From NCBI RefSeq assembly GCF_047675955.1, contig NC_132915.1, positions 18,085,766 through 18,149,765 of the forward strand: DNA of 64,000 nt. The letters are read 5' to 3'. This DNA is from Chlorocebus sabaeus (taxonomy: Eukaryota > Chordata > Mammalia > Primates > Cercopithecidae). Shown here one piece after another: positions 37,394 through 46,983 of this stretch (positions within the stretch are counted from its first letter, which is position 1; each line of letters begins with the position of its first letter). The translations under genes were made by a program, and so were the position numbers. A model generated the notes under the pieces. It was not told where the DNA came from. It was given only the letters and a program-made list of their open reading frames with translations, and made no database searches.

Positions 37394-37438
37394 CGGGTGT
37401 CTGGTCTGCGGGTACATCTTGCTCAGGTCGCGAATCAT
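37394..37438 (-). CDS. TLE4: TLE4 exon 1 coding part (N-terminus)
   Basis: The coding part gives MIRDLSKMYPQTRHP and then donor GTGAGT, which is the N-terminus I know for TLE4 (family members TLE1 and TLE3 start at the equivalent of Met8, MFPQ/MYPQ). TLE4 is a nuclear corepressor recruited by TCF/LEF, HES, RUNX and PAX factors. Its full length is about 773 residues, with C-terminal WD40 repeats not in this window. The start at 37438 is chosen because an in-frame TGA (37481-37483, minus strand) precedes it with no in-frame ATG between. Its context is weak (T at -3), while Met8 has A at -3, so leaky use of Met8 is possible. Confidence 0.95.
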
Positions 37439-37448
37439 CCAAGCCGAT

Positions 37449-37646
37449 TTAGTTGGCTGCGCTCGGCAGAGGCGCGCGGCTCATTGGCTTTAATGGCCCC
37501 GAAGAGGAGGCGGCCGCGGCGGCGGAGGCGGCCGGCTCGGTCTGAGGGGCGGCTCGGGCGGTCCCGGCCCCCGCCGGGTCTCGCGTGACACGGGCGGCAG
37601 GAACGCGCGGCGGCGGCTGGGTGCCGGCAGCCGGGCCGCTCCGCAT
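37449..37646 (-). other. Upstream ORF, 65 codons, ending 10 nt before the TLE4 start
   Basis: On the TLE4 sense strand an ATG at 37646 opens a 65-codon Ala/Pro/Arg-rich frame (begins MRSGPAAG) that stops with TAA at 37449-37451. That leaves 10 nt before the TLE4 ATG at 37438. A second, in-frame ATG at 37484 would give an 11-codon version. If both lie in the mRNA they would be expected to lower translation from the main start. The peptide itself looks like GC-driven sequence, not a domain. Confidence 0.5.
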
Positions 37647-37658
37647 TCCCCGCGGGCG

Positions 37659-37679
37659 TCACTGGCCCGCCGCGGGCAT
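37659..37679 (-). other. Short upstream ORF, 6 codons
   Basis: ATG at 37679 followed by five codons (PAAGQ) and TGA. It precedes the 65-codon upstream ORF in the same transcript direction. Relevance depends on where transcription starts. Confidence 0.4.
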
Positions 37680-38355
37680 TGTCCGGCGCGCGTCTCCCGA
37701 GGCAACGCTCCGACGTTCAGCTCCGCCGAGGCGCACCCGCCGAGCCCGGCGCCGCGGCAGCCGCTCACCCAGCCGGGAAAGTGCGAGCTCCGCGCCCCAC
37801 CGCCCGCCGGCAGCGCCGCTCGCTCGCTCTGCGTCCCACTCCAAACTTTTTTTATTTGTCTTTTAATTGGTTGTTATTCCTCCGAATGAATGATCTTTCT
37901 TCTTCCCTAAAAGCAAACACAAACTCCTTTGGTTCGGAAGAGGTCTCGGCGGTGCTTTTTGGTTTCTCTGGAGATTTTTTTCACTTCACAGCAACGATCT
38001 TTTAAAAGGCACCTTTTAGCTTCTTTTACCACATCTCATTTCCTTATTTTTCTTCCTTCCTGTTTTCTTGTCTTTTTTTTAACCCCAAATTGAAGGGGAT
38101 TATAAAAATAAAAGAGTGAAACGCTTGCGGCTTTTTTTTTTAATTCTCTCTCCTTTCAAACTCTGCGAACACCACCTCAAAATAATATACAAGTGTGTGA
38201 GAAAGGGGGAAGAAAGCAGCCAACAACCCAAACACCCGCTCAGAACAGCTCTAACAACACGCTCTGTGTAGGTGACTTCTTTGACCAAATTTAGCAGCAG
38301 CTAATCATTAACATTCTGATACATATTCACAACCTTCAGCGGAGGGGGCCGTGGA

Positions 38356-38374
38356 GCATCCCGGGAGATGTAGT
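38356..38374 (-). promoter_or_regulatory. ZNF143 (SBS)-like site
   Basis: On the minus strand it reads ACTACATCTCCCGGGATGC, about 15 of 19 positions equal to the remembered SBS pattern ACTACAATTCCCAGCATGC, including both outer halves ACTACA and ATGC. Confidence 0.75.
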
Positions 38375-38413
38375 CCGCCCCGGGCGACCCTGCCTGAGAA
38401 TACTGCCAGATTG

Positions 38414-38432
38414 ACTACAATCACCGGCCCGC
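38414..38432 (+). promoter_or_regulatory. Second, weaker ZNF143-like site
   Basis: On the plus strand it reads ACTACAATCACCGGCCCGC. The first eight bases are exact and the right half is weaker, about 14 of 19 positions equal overall. It points away from the site at 38356-38374, with 39 bases between them. Confidence 0.5.
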
Positions 38433-38757
38433 CACGCGAGTGCTCTGGGGCGCTCTCCAAGCGCTCCGCCCACCCCCGTTGCGGTAGGCGTCTCCAGCAA
38501 CCAATCAGAGGTGGATGAACATTAATCGCCGTTCTATGTTAGTGCCCATCATTTCACTGCTGACAAATGGCAAGCCAGCGGGGAGGAGCCAACCCAGCTG
38601 AAACCCACGTGGGGGCCGGGCGTCGCCTGTAGCTCCGACCAATTAACGAAGAGGAATGAGGTTGGCGGAGGCGGGGCGGAGATGGCCCGCCCAAGGCGGA
38701 GCTTCGCCTTGGCTGTCGTTCCTTAGCGCGAGCGTTCGAACCGGGGAAACATTTGTT

Positions 38758-38773
38758 CAGCTGTCAATCAAAG
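38758..38773 (+). promoter_or_regulatory. Overlapping CAGCTG, PBX-PREP and TCF/LEF-like sites
   Basis: CAGCTG (38758-38763) overlaps CTGTCAATCA (38761-38770), the exact reverse of the PBX-PREP/MEIS decamer TGATTGACAG. That overlaps ATCAAAG (38767-38773), a TCF/LEF core. TLE proteins are corepressors for TCF/LEF, so feedback is conceivable. This is inference from motifs only. Confidence 0.5.
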
Positions 38774-38775
38774 TA

Positions 38776-39890
38776 ACGTGGGGCTGAGAGAATCCGCGGC
38801 TGCTGCTGTTGCTGCTGCCCTGGCTGCATCTTCAGAATTAGGTGTTGGTGGCGGTGGTGGCGGCAAAATAAAGAGGGTGGAGGGGGCGGTGAGCCTGGGG
38901 GCTGGTCAGAAGATCTCCTTCCGAGTCTCGTCCTCCCGCCCACCCGTCTCCCAACCCAGACACCTTCGGCCCCTAGCTCAGCAGCCGCGCCAGGAATGCG
39001 GACTAATTAGGGTCCAATGTCTCCTTAAAGAGACAAGCTCGGCCTTGTGTAACGCGCCGAAACCCCTGTTGAGACAAGAGAGGGAGGATCACGCTGATCC
39101 CACTTCGTTCGGTTCACATCAATTTTACGCGCCGCTGGAGCCAGCATAATTTTCCGTGTGAACGCGGACTCGGTCCCCTGTTCTTGTTTAGAGCCAGATA
39201 TGGAGTCGCGAGATGCTGGCTGGGGCCGGGGCCGCGGCGTGGGCGGGGAGCTCGTACCTCCGAGCCCCGCGGGAGCTGTGATTGCCATTTAGTCCCGAAA
39301 CAGACTTCCCTCCCTCCACCCCCGGGGGCACTCGGAGAGAAAGCGCATCCCGACGCTCCATCAGGAGGTCGCAGGGCAGTAACCGTGGGGTCTCTGGGTG
39401 AGGCTGAAGATCCGGGAATCAGAGACGCTGGATCTCCAAAGAAACTTTGCCGATTGGGCCACGTGAACCCCGCAGACGTTCGGTACCTAACAGAGCAGGC
39501 CGACGGGGCACGGTTAGAAAACGCCCCTGCGCGCCCTGGGACGTTCCCTCCCCCAGATCAGTACCAAGACTGCGCCCCTTTTTCCCGCTCTTGAGAGAAG
39601 CAAGTCAAGTTTATCCCCGTTAAAACAGAGCAGGATGCCACGCGGGCCCGAGAGATGGCGGAAAGGTGGGGGTGGCCCCAGGGGCAGATGCTGGGGGAGG
39701 AGAGAAAGGGGCAGCCATGGCTGAGGAGGGGCACCACTAGGGAGGGGCCTGGGAAATGGGGGCGGCCCCCGTCAGTGCACCCTTCCATCCTTAGTCCATG
39801 TCCAGCTGGGGGCAGCGCCCCAGTTCAAGGGGAGGCCGCTGAGGCTCGCAGTCTTTCCTAGCGAACCTAATCTTGGGGACAGGGAAAAAA
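38776..39890. other. GC-rich flank upstream of TLE4, no supported gene
   Basis: Moderately GC- and CpG-rich sequence. Plus-strand frames 38778-39149 (136-residue class, Ala-rich start with a glycine run), 39184-39594 and 39655-39861 are open, but this follows from composition; I recognise no domain. A YY1-like word, agatggcgg, lies at 39653-39661. A divergent noncoding transcript starting near 38700 would pass through here, but nothing proves it. Confidence 0.45.
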
Positions 39891-39899
39891 TTCGGAAAA

Positions 39900-40495
39900 A
39901 GTCAAGAAGAGTATTGGCTAATGTAACAGACTGGGTTTTAGACGCTTATTTCTAGGCGTGCTTGCCTACTGTAACTTGACCTGTTGGATGAGATGATGCT
40001 GTCGGTTTGGCGTTAGTGGAAAACTATTCTTCTTAATGATATCCCTTTCCTCGGTGGACGACTTAGTGACTTAATGTCCAACCGAGCACGTTCTGTGAAC
40101 CTCCGTTCTGGCCACTGCACTGAGCTGGTGCAAAGGAAGGCTATGGTGGTCTTCACCTGCCTCTAATTTCATACTAAAAACCCGGAGCCAAAGTTCACAG
40201 AATGTTTCAATTCGGCAAATATTTTTCTTCTCCATCCCCAAAATAAGAGGACAGAGAACTCCTTTTGGCAGTTTTCTGAACCTCTGCTGTTCCATACCTA
40301 GCCACATGTGGCTGATGAGCACTTGAAATGTGTCCAATTCAAAATGAGATGTGCTATGTAAGTACACATATATGTGGAATTTTGAACAAATTAATGTGAA
40401 AAAACTGCAGCTCCATAATTTATAGTTATGTCAAAATTGTGATATTTTGAATCACTCAAAAATACTAGTAACATTAATTTGTCTGTTTCTATTTA
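39900..40495. other. Unassigned flank
   Basis: No exon or nameable repeat was seen. The 98-codon minus-strand frame at 40071-40367 has no recognised domain. The words 'cctagccacatgtggct' and 'cacttgaaatgtg' near 40298-40332 occur in an old repeat family that I cannot name. Confidence 0.35.
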
Positions 40496-40499
40496 TTTT

Positions 40500-40616
40500 A
40501 TTGTATTGATGGGGGTTTTCCTGTGTTGCCTAGGCAAGCCTCAAACTCTTAACCTCAAGCTATCCTCCTGCTTCAGCCTCCAGCCTCCAGTGTTGTGGGG
40601 ACTACAGGCACACACT
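40500..40616 (-). mobile_element. Old Alu monomer/fragment
   Basis: 'cctgtgttgcctaggcaag', 'cctcaagctatcctcctgc' and 'ggactacaggcacacac' form one Alu arm in reverse. It is highly diverged (AluJ/FLAM age). A fuller Alu follows directly. Confidence 0.7.
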
Positions 40617-40622
40617 AACTTT

Positions 40623-40880
40623 CTTTTTTTTTGAAACAGAGTTTCGCTCTTGTTGCCCAGGCTGAAGTGCAATGGCGCGATCTCGGCTCATCGCAACCTC
40701 CGCCTCCCAGGTTCAAGCGATTCTTCTGCCACCACGCCCAGCTAAGTTTTGTATTTTTAGTAGAGACGGGGTTTCTCCATGTTAATCAGGCTGGCCTTGA
40801 ACTCCCGACCTCGGGTGATCCGCCCGCCTCGGCCTCCCAAAGTGCTGGAATTACAGGCGTGAGACACTGCGCCCAGTCTC
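40623..40880 (-). mobile_element. Alu with internal deletion
   Basis: A T-run and 'gaaacagagtttcgctcttg' begin the element and it ends 'actgcgcccagtc'. About 35 bases normally present after 'gcgattcttctgcc' are missing, joining directly to 'accacgcccagc'. Confidence 0.9.
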
Positions 40881-41154
40881 TTTTTACTTTTTTAACTTTG
40901 TTCCTAGAAAATTTTAAATTATGAGGCTCACATATTTCCCTTAGACAGCACTGCTCTGAAACCTTCCCAAGAATCAAAAGTTAGAAGACTCGAGTGATAC
41001 AATTTGTACACGAGGACAGCAAAGTTTCTAAGAACACCAGCAACAACCATGTTTTATTGTAAGGTTGGTTATTTGCTTGCTCCCACTAGAGCTTTTCAAT
41101 GGTTTGTGAAATCACCCACAGTGCCTCTGTAGGAAGTTCCATATTCTCTATTTT

Positions 41155-41300
41155 AGCCAGAATGTTAGCAAGTTCCATGAGAACAGGGACCTGGTTGTGT
41201 TCACAGTTGCACTCCAAACACCCCAAATTATGTCTGCCATCACTGTCTGGTAGTTGGTGCTCAGTAAATATTTGTTGATGGCATTAATGAATGAACACCA
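41155..41300 (+). mobile_element. L2 LINE 3' end
   Basis: 'agttccatgagaacagggac', 'gtgctcagtaaatatttgttg' and 'aatgaatgaac' give the typical L2 3' terminus. Confidence 0.75.
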
Positions 41301-42080
41301 CATCATATCCTTATAGAAAGTTTCCACATCATTTGGATCATATTTATTGAAATTCTGTGCAGCTTTCTCCCAGGACAGGAAACGAGAATTCTAAGGATAG
41401 AACCCGAAGAACTATTGAAAGGGTCAGTGGACAAAGAGGAAACTTTGCTCTGTTAGGAAATATCAAATAGCTTGTAGCAGGGATCTTTCGCCTAATCTCT
41501 CTCGACGGTTTATGTCAACAGAAAACTGGCTAGAGAAATCAAGATGTTTCTTTATTTTTTAAGTTCCATTTTAAAATATAGCCCTTGGATGTGTTTCATA
41601 TTTTGGCCACGTGGCAGAGCTATATAACATACCTCAATGTCTCAGAAAGATGCCAAATGAAGCAACTGGTGGCCCAGCCCTAGCCCTAACACAGACTGTA
41701 AGTGGGGCTCGTGGCCACTTTTGTCTCCTTTCTCGGCCTGTGCTTCTCTCATTGCACTTCTCACTGTTGAGCTTAGCTATGATGTTATCTGGCGGCTTGT
41801 CTTATCCCTACCACAGAGTAGGGGGCAGGTGGGGGATTCCAGAGTTTTCATGTGGGAGGCACTTGGCAGCAACTTTCATGTTAAAAGCTAGGCCTGAAAG
41901 CTCCAATCTTGAAGTGACATATGCCAGGCATGCTTTTCACTTAGGTTAGATGTAAATCATTTATTTATTACTTCACCAAATATTTATTAAACCTACTATG
42001 TGCCAGAATATGGGGATTTAGCAATAAAAGTGGCTATTATTAATATATTGCTGCTTAGCTCCAAATTCACCCTCATTGCC
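41301..42080. other. Unassigned upstream DNA
   Basis: Mostly nothing that I can name. The frame at 41611-41949 has no known domain. A short piece at about 41975-42035 ('caaatatttattaaacctac') is an old-repeat word. Confidence 0.35.
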
Positions 42081-42084
42081 CGCC

Positions 42085-42720
42085 TAGTGAAACAGAATCT
42101 GAGCCCTTTAAGTATTTTCCAGCTGTTACAGAAGGTAGGTCAATAGAAGGTCCTGGAGAGACATTGCAGGAGGAAAGGGTTTGGTTTCCTGGTTCCTGAC
42201 TCTGGTGTGCATACTGGGCAGGTTGCTACAGCACAGGTAGCAAGCAGCAGCACCCAGCAGCCAGCAGCTTCCTCAAGAAGCCCCTTAGGTGGCTTTGGAG
42301 CAAGTGCCTGTAATTAGACACCTCCCTCAACAGCTTTCCTTTGAACCCCAGAGAATGGATTTCCAACAAGTTCTGGAATGTGGATTTCTGGCAAGTTCCA
42401 GAAGGCAGAATTCTAGCAGGGGTCACCTATTCAGAAAGCTACAACTGTGCCCTCTCCAACAAAGTCTGGATCTCAGCCAGCCCTAAGAATGTGTCTGAGC
42501 CTTGGAGGGACTCTTTTTGAGGCGCTGCATCTCAGCCCTGGGGTTAGTAAGTCGCTCTTCCTTATATCTCTATTTCTGCATTATTTAGAGTTCTCGTTAC
42601 CTCTTACCAATCCCCCTTTGCTCCAGTTCCCTGTTGTAGGTAATCATTTTTTATATCAAACTTTCCTTATTGAAATCACTGTTTTTCTCTCTTGATCAGA
42701 CCCCAGTTGATACAGTAAAC
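42085..42720 (+). repeat. Diverged interspersed repeat, possibly an old LTR (family not named)
   Basis: The words 'tcctgactctggtgtgcatac', 'ggttgctacagcacagg', repeated 'ggatttc...aagttc' units at 42356-42410, 'tccaacaaagtctggatctc' and the end 'gttgatacagt' follow an interspersed repeat that I have seen but cannot name. Frames at 42226-42695 are readings of this repeat. Confidence 0.4.
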
Positions 42721-45063
42721 AACATAAGCAAAGTGTCTTTCTTGCTGGTGCTTACATTCTGATGGGGGGAGATAGATAAACAGTTGCATAATATGAAGGA
42801 GTGACAGTAGTAGTAGAACTAGTTCAGATGGGAGTTCATAGAAGCCTTCCTGGAGGAGGTGACATTTAAGCAAAAGCCTGAATGCCTAGAAAGAGTCAGC
42901 CAAACCAAAAATCACTGAGAAGCAAATTTCAGGTGGATTCAAAAGCCTCATTTAAGGAAGTGTTGGTGAATGTGAGCATTTTTTAAAGACTGGTACATGC
43001 TAGAGATGGAGTAATATAAGATTAGGTCATGGCTACATCACTGGTTCTGGTCACATTGAACTTCTTATGCCTGATAAAAGCATTCATTTTCTACTCTGAT
43101 TATAATAGCCATTGTGGAGGGAGAAAGGCTCGTAAGCAGGGAGTGACAAGATCATTACAAATATCAACTTGGTATAAGGTGCCCACATTTACACTTGACC
43201 TAAGATTAAGAAAGTACCCTTTGTCATATTCAAGAATAATCAATTGTTTTTAATTGGGGGCAGCTGATAAAGAGTACAGGAACACACACCCTGCCCTTCC
43301 CACACACACGTCCTTTGGTACTGCCACTACCTCACCCCCACTAATAAGTAACAGGTCAATTTTAATTTGGATAGAGGATGCCTGTGCAAGTCTGAATGTC
43401 CGGCTCTGCGTTGAATATACAGCTAGAACAGCAATGATTATAGAGAATCAAGGACATGCACTTTCATTTCTAGATCTGCAATTGATTTGCTCAGAAACCA
43501 TCCTCCCATCTATGTTAAGATAGAGATAACTGGACAGAAAACTCATTATTGAAAAAGGACATCGATGCTAAAGAGAGTGACAAATTTCTTAACTTGTCCG
43601 GTTAGGCAGAGCTTTGTTGCCAGCTGCCTCGATGTTTAGTGGTGAAGACTGCCAAGACATCTTTGTGTTGGGATGTCCCTTCTTAACTTGATGGATAAAA
43701 GGCATGTAGATACCCGTTTGCCTTTTTGTGGGGAGGGAACTTAGCTTGGGAGTAGAGTGGACAAATTTGCATAGGTACTAAGGAGGCTTCTGGGACAAAA
43801 TAACTTTCCTTATTGAAACACTACATTATTTGAACACTTTGAGCTCATCCCTAATGAAGTCTGCAGGCAAGAAGGAGCACTGAAGCTTTCTCTTCCCTCC
43901 CAGAGATTATGGTGCAGACACAGTGGTGTATGGTGTATGTGGTAGGGGCTATCTAGAACTCATCTTAAAGTCAACAGGAGAATGAACCAGTGACCCAAAT
44001 TCACTGGCTGCAATGCAGAGGCAGGAAGTATGGATCTTTCTCATTCTGAAGTAACTCTTTATTGAACATATGAATCTCCTTTTGGCTTAGACATCCTGGC
44101 ATTAATGGGGTGCTTCGGGATAAAAGGCTGAGTGTGTGAGGAACATAAGTCTGCATAGGACTTTTATAGTCACACCTTATGTGAACAATGGAGCTGAGGG
44201 AGACCCTAAACTTCTTGCTAGTCTGAACAATTGTCTTGAATAGTTAAAAAGAGCTATGAACTTATTTATACTCTATAACAGAGATCATATCTAAGAAATA
44301 CACTAGTAAAAATGACTCTCTTACTTGAGGAAAGCTCAGATGATCTTTAAATTTCTAGAATCTAGAAGGGATCTTTAACAGCTGCTTCTGTTTCATTCCC
44401 CTGCCTTTAAGCAAACAAGATATCATTATCCCCACTTTAAAGATTAATCAACTGAGGCTCAGAAAGAAGTTGCTTACCCAAGGTTATATGGCTTGTAAGT
44501 ACTGAAGCAGAGATCAGAACTCTTCTACCTCCTGATTTCATACCTTGCATGAACCTGAATTCCACAAGTGAGTATTCAATTAAAGTATGTAATTTGAGCA
44601 CTATCCAACTCACCTGCCTGGTTCACTCCTTTTCAAGCAGATGTTTTATTGCAAAAATGGGGGCAGAGGGTGAATCAGGGAGATGACTGTGTTGCAGCTG
44701 CCACTGTGCAAAAGCTGAAACTGAGAATTACCGCAGCTTCAGGAAGCACGGCTCACTCCCTTCAGCCTCCGACCTCAGAGTGTCTGAAGGCTCAGTAAGG
44801 AAGTCCCAAAGAGATGCACAGTGCTGAAGCCCTAGTCCTTTTACTTTCAATGAACAGCAGGGTTCACACCTATGCAGCTGCTGTTGCCATGCCTTTTTCC
44901 ACAGGCTCCCACTCTTGCTAACTATCGCAACAGCCTATGGGGCAGACATTACAGGAGAAAATCTGCGCATTTCCTTTCTGAAATGAGTGGTGCAGGAATG
45001 GGGTAGGTGTAGGAAAGTGTAACTAAACATCTTACTGCTTTGTACAAGAAAATAATTCATGAG
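42721..45063. other. Unassigned upstream DNA with a MIR
   Basis: Around 42740-42900 an old-repeat piece of the same type as 9795 is visible ('cttacattctgatgggggg', 'tggaggaggtgacatttaag'). A MIR lies at about 44390-44550. No coding exon was recognised. Confidence 0.4.
44390..44550 (-). mobile_element. MIR SINE
   Basis: 'tatccccactttaaagatt', 'caactgaggctcagaaag' and 'cttacccaaggttatatgg' are the reverse MIR core. Confidence 0.8.
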
Positions 45064-45079
45064 AGTCTAGTATTATTTT

Positions 45080-45384
45080 TATTTATTTATTTTTTGAGAT
45101 GGGGGTCTCACTCTATTTGCTCAGGCTGGAGTCCAGTGGCACGATCTCAGCTCACTGCAACCTCCACCTCCCTGACTCAAGCGATTTTCCCATTTCAGCC
45201 TCCCAGATCGCTGGGACTACAGGCACAGGCCACCACACCTGGCTAATTTTTTGTAATTTTAGTAGAGATGAGATTTCACCATATTGCCCATGCTGGTCTC
45301 TAATTCCTGAGCTCAAGCCATCCAACCGCCTCGGCCTCCCAAAGCTCTGGGATTACAGATGTGAGCCACCACAGTTGGCTAGAA
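45080..45384 (-). mobile_element. Alu, full length, old
   Basis: A (TTTA)n-like run and 'gagatgggggtctcactc' begin the element, which ends 'accacagttggctagaa'. The duplication agtctagtattatttt (45064-45079) and agtccagtattatttt (45385-45400) has one mismatch. Confidence 0.95.
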
Positions 45385-46194
45385 AGTCCAGTATTATTTT
45401 CATTAGAACTGGGGGTCAATTCACGGTCTGCCATGACCTGGCTAACTTTGGTTAACCCCTTTAACCTTTCTGGTCCCATCTGTGTTGTGTTTTATCCTTA
45501 AGGGAGGTAAGTATGATCTCTAAACCCCTTTCCCCTAAATGCAAACATTTGCTGCTCTAAAAAATGTTTTATTTTATCATTTCAGAGTTGGTCATATGGA
45601 ATGGATTTTGAATTAGGATCATCTGCTAAGGTTGATTATATTTTCCTTACCCCTTTTTAATACTTCTGAAAAAATTAACTCCTTCAGTGAAGATTATTTG
45701 GGGAAAGTGGCTGCAGGCACATTTTGTTGAAAATTGATTAGTTGTCTCATAAAATGATCTAAACTGTAAGGAACTATATTCTTAATGCTACTATGTGGGC
45801 TCCTACTGCTATAATTCAATTCAGGACTTGTCCTCAATATTATGTAGCCTGGAACAATTCTGGTAAATCACATGACTTCCTTTAATAGCAATCCTTGTAA
45901 AATAGTGTGAGTGAGCCATCATTCACAGTGTAATATCTAGTCCAATGCACTACTACTTTTCGAAAAGACAATGATATTCTGAGAAATTTTCATTCATAGG
46001 GACATCCTCTGCTTCTGCTCCTTGCTTTTATATAGAATGAAATTTGAATGTTTTTAATACAGGTTTTTATTAAATATGTCTGCAAGAGAGACCATTCGAT
46101 ACCTTATTTTTGTATGAACCCTGAGTGTTTACATAGTGTTGTTACATATTATTATCTCTGGTACTATGTAAAGGTACCAGCAGAGAAGCAGGAT

Positions 46195-46270
46195 GGGTAT
46201 TAAAATCCCCATTTTACAGACTAGGAAACTAGGTTCACAGAAACCAATGGCCTCTTGGGAATCAAACTTG
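46195..46270 (-). mobile_element. MIR fragment
   Basis: 'aaaatccccattttacagac' followed by 'taggaaactaggttcacag' is the MIR core in reverse. An Alu follows shortly after. Confidence 0.65.
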
Positions 46271-46307
46271 ACTTTTCAAATTTCACTTTTTTCTGTTCTA
46301 CTAGAGC

Positions 46308-46308
<1 letters not shown>

Positions 46309-46340
<32 letters not shown>

Positions 46341-46613
46341 ACAAAGTCTCCCTTTGTCACCCAGGCTGGCATGCAGTGGCGGGATCTTGGCTGCAACCTC
46401 TGCCTCCCAGGTTCAAGCAATTCTCGTGTCTCAGCCACCTGAGTAGCTGGGATTACAGGCGTGACCACCAGGCCTGGGTAACTTCTATATCTTCAGTAGA
46501 GACGGGGTTTTGCCATGTTGACCAGGCTGGTCTAGAACTTCTGACCTCAAGTGACCCACCTGCCTCAGCCTCCCAAAGTGCTGTGGTTATAGGTGAGAGC
46601 CACGGCGCCCAGC
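46309..46613 (-). mobile_element. Alu, full length
   Basis: A run of about 24 T, then 'aaaaaaagacaaagtctccc', runs through both arms to 'cggcgcccagc'. The flanks ctagagct (46301-46308 and 46614-46621) are a perfect 8-base duplication. The 145-codon frame 46193-46630 runs through it and is not a gene. Confidence 0.93.
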
Positions 46614-46639
46614 CTAGAGCTGCCTTTTAATGCCTTACA

Positions 46640-46790
46640 ATGATTATCATGCTTTGTGCTTTACAAAGTGCTTCCACATGCCTCTTCCTTGCTTCTAAGA
46701 CCTTGTTGGATGGGGAGAGCTGGTGTTGTTGTGACCATCTTAAAAATGTGAAAACTGTAACTCGGAGAGAAGTGACTGGCCTGGCTCAGA
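46640..46790 (-). mobile_element. MIR-like fragment
   Basis: 'gtgctttacaaagtgcttcc' followed by 'ccatcttaaaaatgtgaaaac' and 'ctcggagagaagtgac' follows MIR in reverse, diverged. Confidence 0.55.
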
Positions 46791-46806
46791 GTTAGTGTAT
46801 ATGTAT

Positions 46807-46983
46807 CAACTCTACAATCTTAAGTGTATACGTATAGAAAGGTGTTCTGGGGAAAAGTATGCCAATCACGCTAATCGTAGATTTTCTATGAGGTGAGAGT
46901 AGATGAGGGAAGGAGAATTGCTAGACTGCATGGTGACTGCACACCAACTCTACAATCTGAGTGTATATGTATAGAAAGGTGTT
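46807..46983. repeat. Duplicated flank with an inserted inverted copy
   Basis: A 40-base block (46807-46846) is repeated directly at 46945-46983 with few differences (both begin caactctacaatct and end atagaaaggtgtt). Between them, 46847-46939 is an inverted copy of 47424-47518. This looks like a templated insertion with duplication of the target. Confidence 0.9.

Larger units (their letters stand above)
36640..37850. promoter_or_regulatory. TLE4: CpG island over TLE4 exon 1
   Basis: About 1.2 kb with dense CpG, in strong contrast to the AT-rich flanks. It covers exon 1, intron 1 and the proximal 5' UTR of TLE4. CpG islands at this position usually mark constitutive or developmental promoters that are unmethylated. 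An inverted CCAAT box (minus strand) lies at 37483-37487 and another at 37866-37870. I saw no TATA box at a suitable place, so dispersed start sites are likely. Confidence 0.9.
37439..38340 (-). other. TLE4: TLE4 5' UTR / upstream transcribed region (extent inferred)
   Basis: Minus-strand sequence just upstream of the start. It is GC-rich up to about 37850, then AT-rich with T and pyrimidine runs to 38300. The transcription start is not visible, and the true 5' UTR may be shorter. If transcribed, it carries two ATG upstream ORFs (37659-37679 and 37449-37646). Frames with non-ATG starts in this block are not used. Confidence 0.5.
38341..38775. promoter_or_regulatory. GC-rich promoter-like block, probably bidirectional
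   Basis: This GC-rich block contains two oppositely oriented ZNF143-like sites (38356-38374 and 38414-38432) and CCAAT boxes at 38501-38505 (accaatcaga) and 38639-38643. It also has a CACGTG E-box at 38606-38611, GC boxes at about 38668-38680 and 38685-38692, and a CAGCTG/PBX/TCF cluster at 38758-38773. It lies about 1 kb upstream of the TLE4 start codon. The motif mix is that of a TATA-less, divergent housekeeping-type promoter. That transcripts start here is inference. Confidence 0.65.

Noticed and set aside
36851..37438. 195-codon minus-strand frame starting MIRDLSKMYPQTRHP
   Set aside because: Only the first 15 codons are coding. The rest is read-through past the GTGAGT donor into CpG-rich intron 1.
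37435..37662. 75-codon minus-strand frame overlapping the TLE4 ATG
   Set aside because: It begins at GTG, not ATG (plus strand cac at 37660-37662), so I do not count it as an upstream ORF.
38778..39149. Ala/Gly-rich frame at the upstream CpG block as a new protein
   Set aside because: Composition explains the open frame. There is no domain and no convincing splice or polyadenylation evidence.
46193..46630. 145-codon plus-strand frame
   Set aside because: Almost entirely Alu and MIR sequence, with the usual Alu-derived peptide words.
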